This document shows positions 22,899 to 22,905 of a stretch of DNA of 22,905 nt, piece after piece. Each line of letters opens with the position of its first letter. The stretch's first letter is position 1. The stretch is from Firmicutes bacterium UBA5486 (GTDB taxonomy: Bacteria; Bacillota; UBA4882; UBA10575), in the NCBI GenBank assembly GCA_002427045.1, contig DIPO01000018.1:38223-61127 (forward strand). The letters are read 5' to 3'. The notes under the pieces were generated by a model, which saw only the letters and a list, made by a program, of their open reading frames with translations, made no database searches and was not told where the DNA came from. A program made the position numbers and the translations under genes.

Positions 22899-22905
22899 AG
22901 AATGC

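Overview
The window looks like a piece of chromosome from an anaerobic, low-to-moderate-GC Firmicute with strong AGGAGG ribosome binding sites and frequent TTG starts. Two secreted proteins look like outer-membrane beta-barrels. Together with Clostridia-like and Thermotoga-like gene content this suggests a diderm Firmicute, perhaps of the Halanaerobiales type. That placement is inference. A related ~130-base repeat lies in inverted orientation at both ends, so the window may be one contig broken at a dispersed repeat.

Layout. (1) 1-365: terminal repeat and a strong bidirectional terminator. (2) 365-5779, plus strand: a secreted Trp-rich beta-rich protein; an AmmeMemoRadiSam block (Memo/AMMECR1 fusion and radical SAM enzyme) joined by a 4-base overlap to a corrinoid adenosyltransferase; a double-BON protein; and a second beta-barrel-like protein. 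(3) 5815-6957, minus strand: an MFS transporter. (4) 7020-18115: a carbohydrate region with a Gfo/Idh oxidoreductase, a TIM-barrel sugar isomerase, a LacI regulator, a GH13 neopullulanase/cyclomaltodextrinase, a GH13 maltosyltransferase of the Thermotoga MmtA type and a short GT35 alpha-glucan phosphorylase. (5) 18121-19645: a Cys-rich membrane protein and a minus-strand tRNA-Arg(UCU). (6) 19646-22762: a TGS-domain nucleoside kinase and diaminopimelate decarboxylase (lysA), then the second terminal repeat.

The carbohydrate genes form a plausible intracellular maltodextrin pathway. The neopullulanase trims linear, branched or cyclic dextrins, the maltosyltransferase re-sorts chain lengths in maltose steps, and the phosphorylase releases glucose-1-phosphate. 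Two strong promoters (7328 and 13574) are each followed by the same 14-base sequence AACGTTTGCACAAT, a LacI-type operator that fits the regulator encoded between them. The 1.15-kb gap before the maltosyltransferase holds remains of a maltose-type ABC importer: both ends of a sugar-binding protein gene, a 14-bp hairpin, and the 3' end of a MalG-like permease gene. The operon appears to have lost its importer while keeping promoter, operator and enzymes.

The intergenic spaces of the carbohydrate and tRNA regions are littered with a small MITE-like repeat family with ends near GAGGGAATTGCATAATTC. At least four elements and five solo ends are visible, and no transposase is present.
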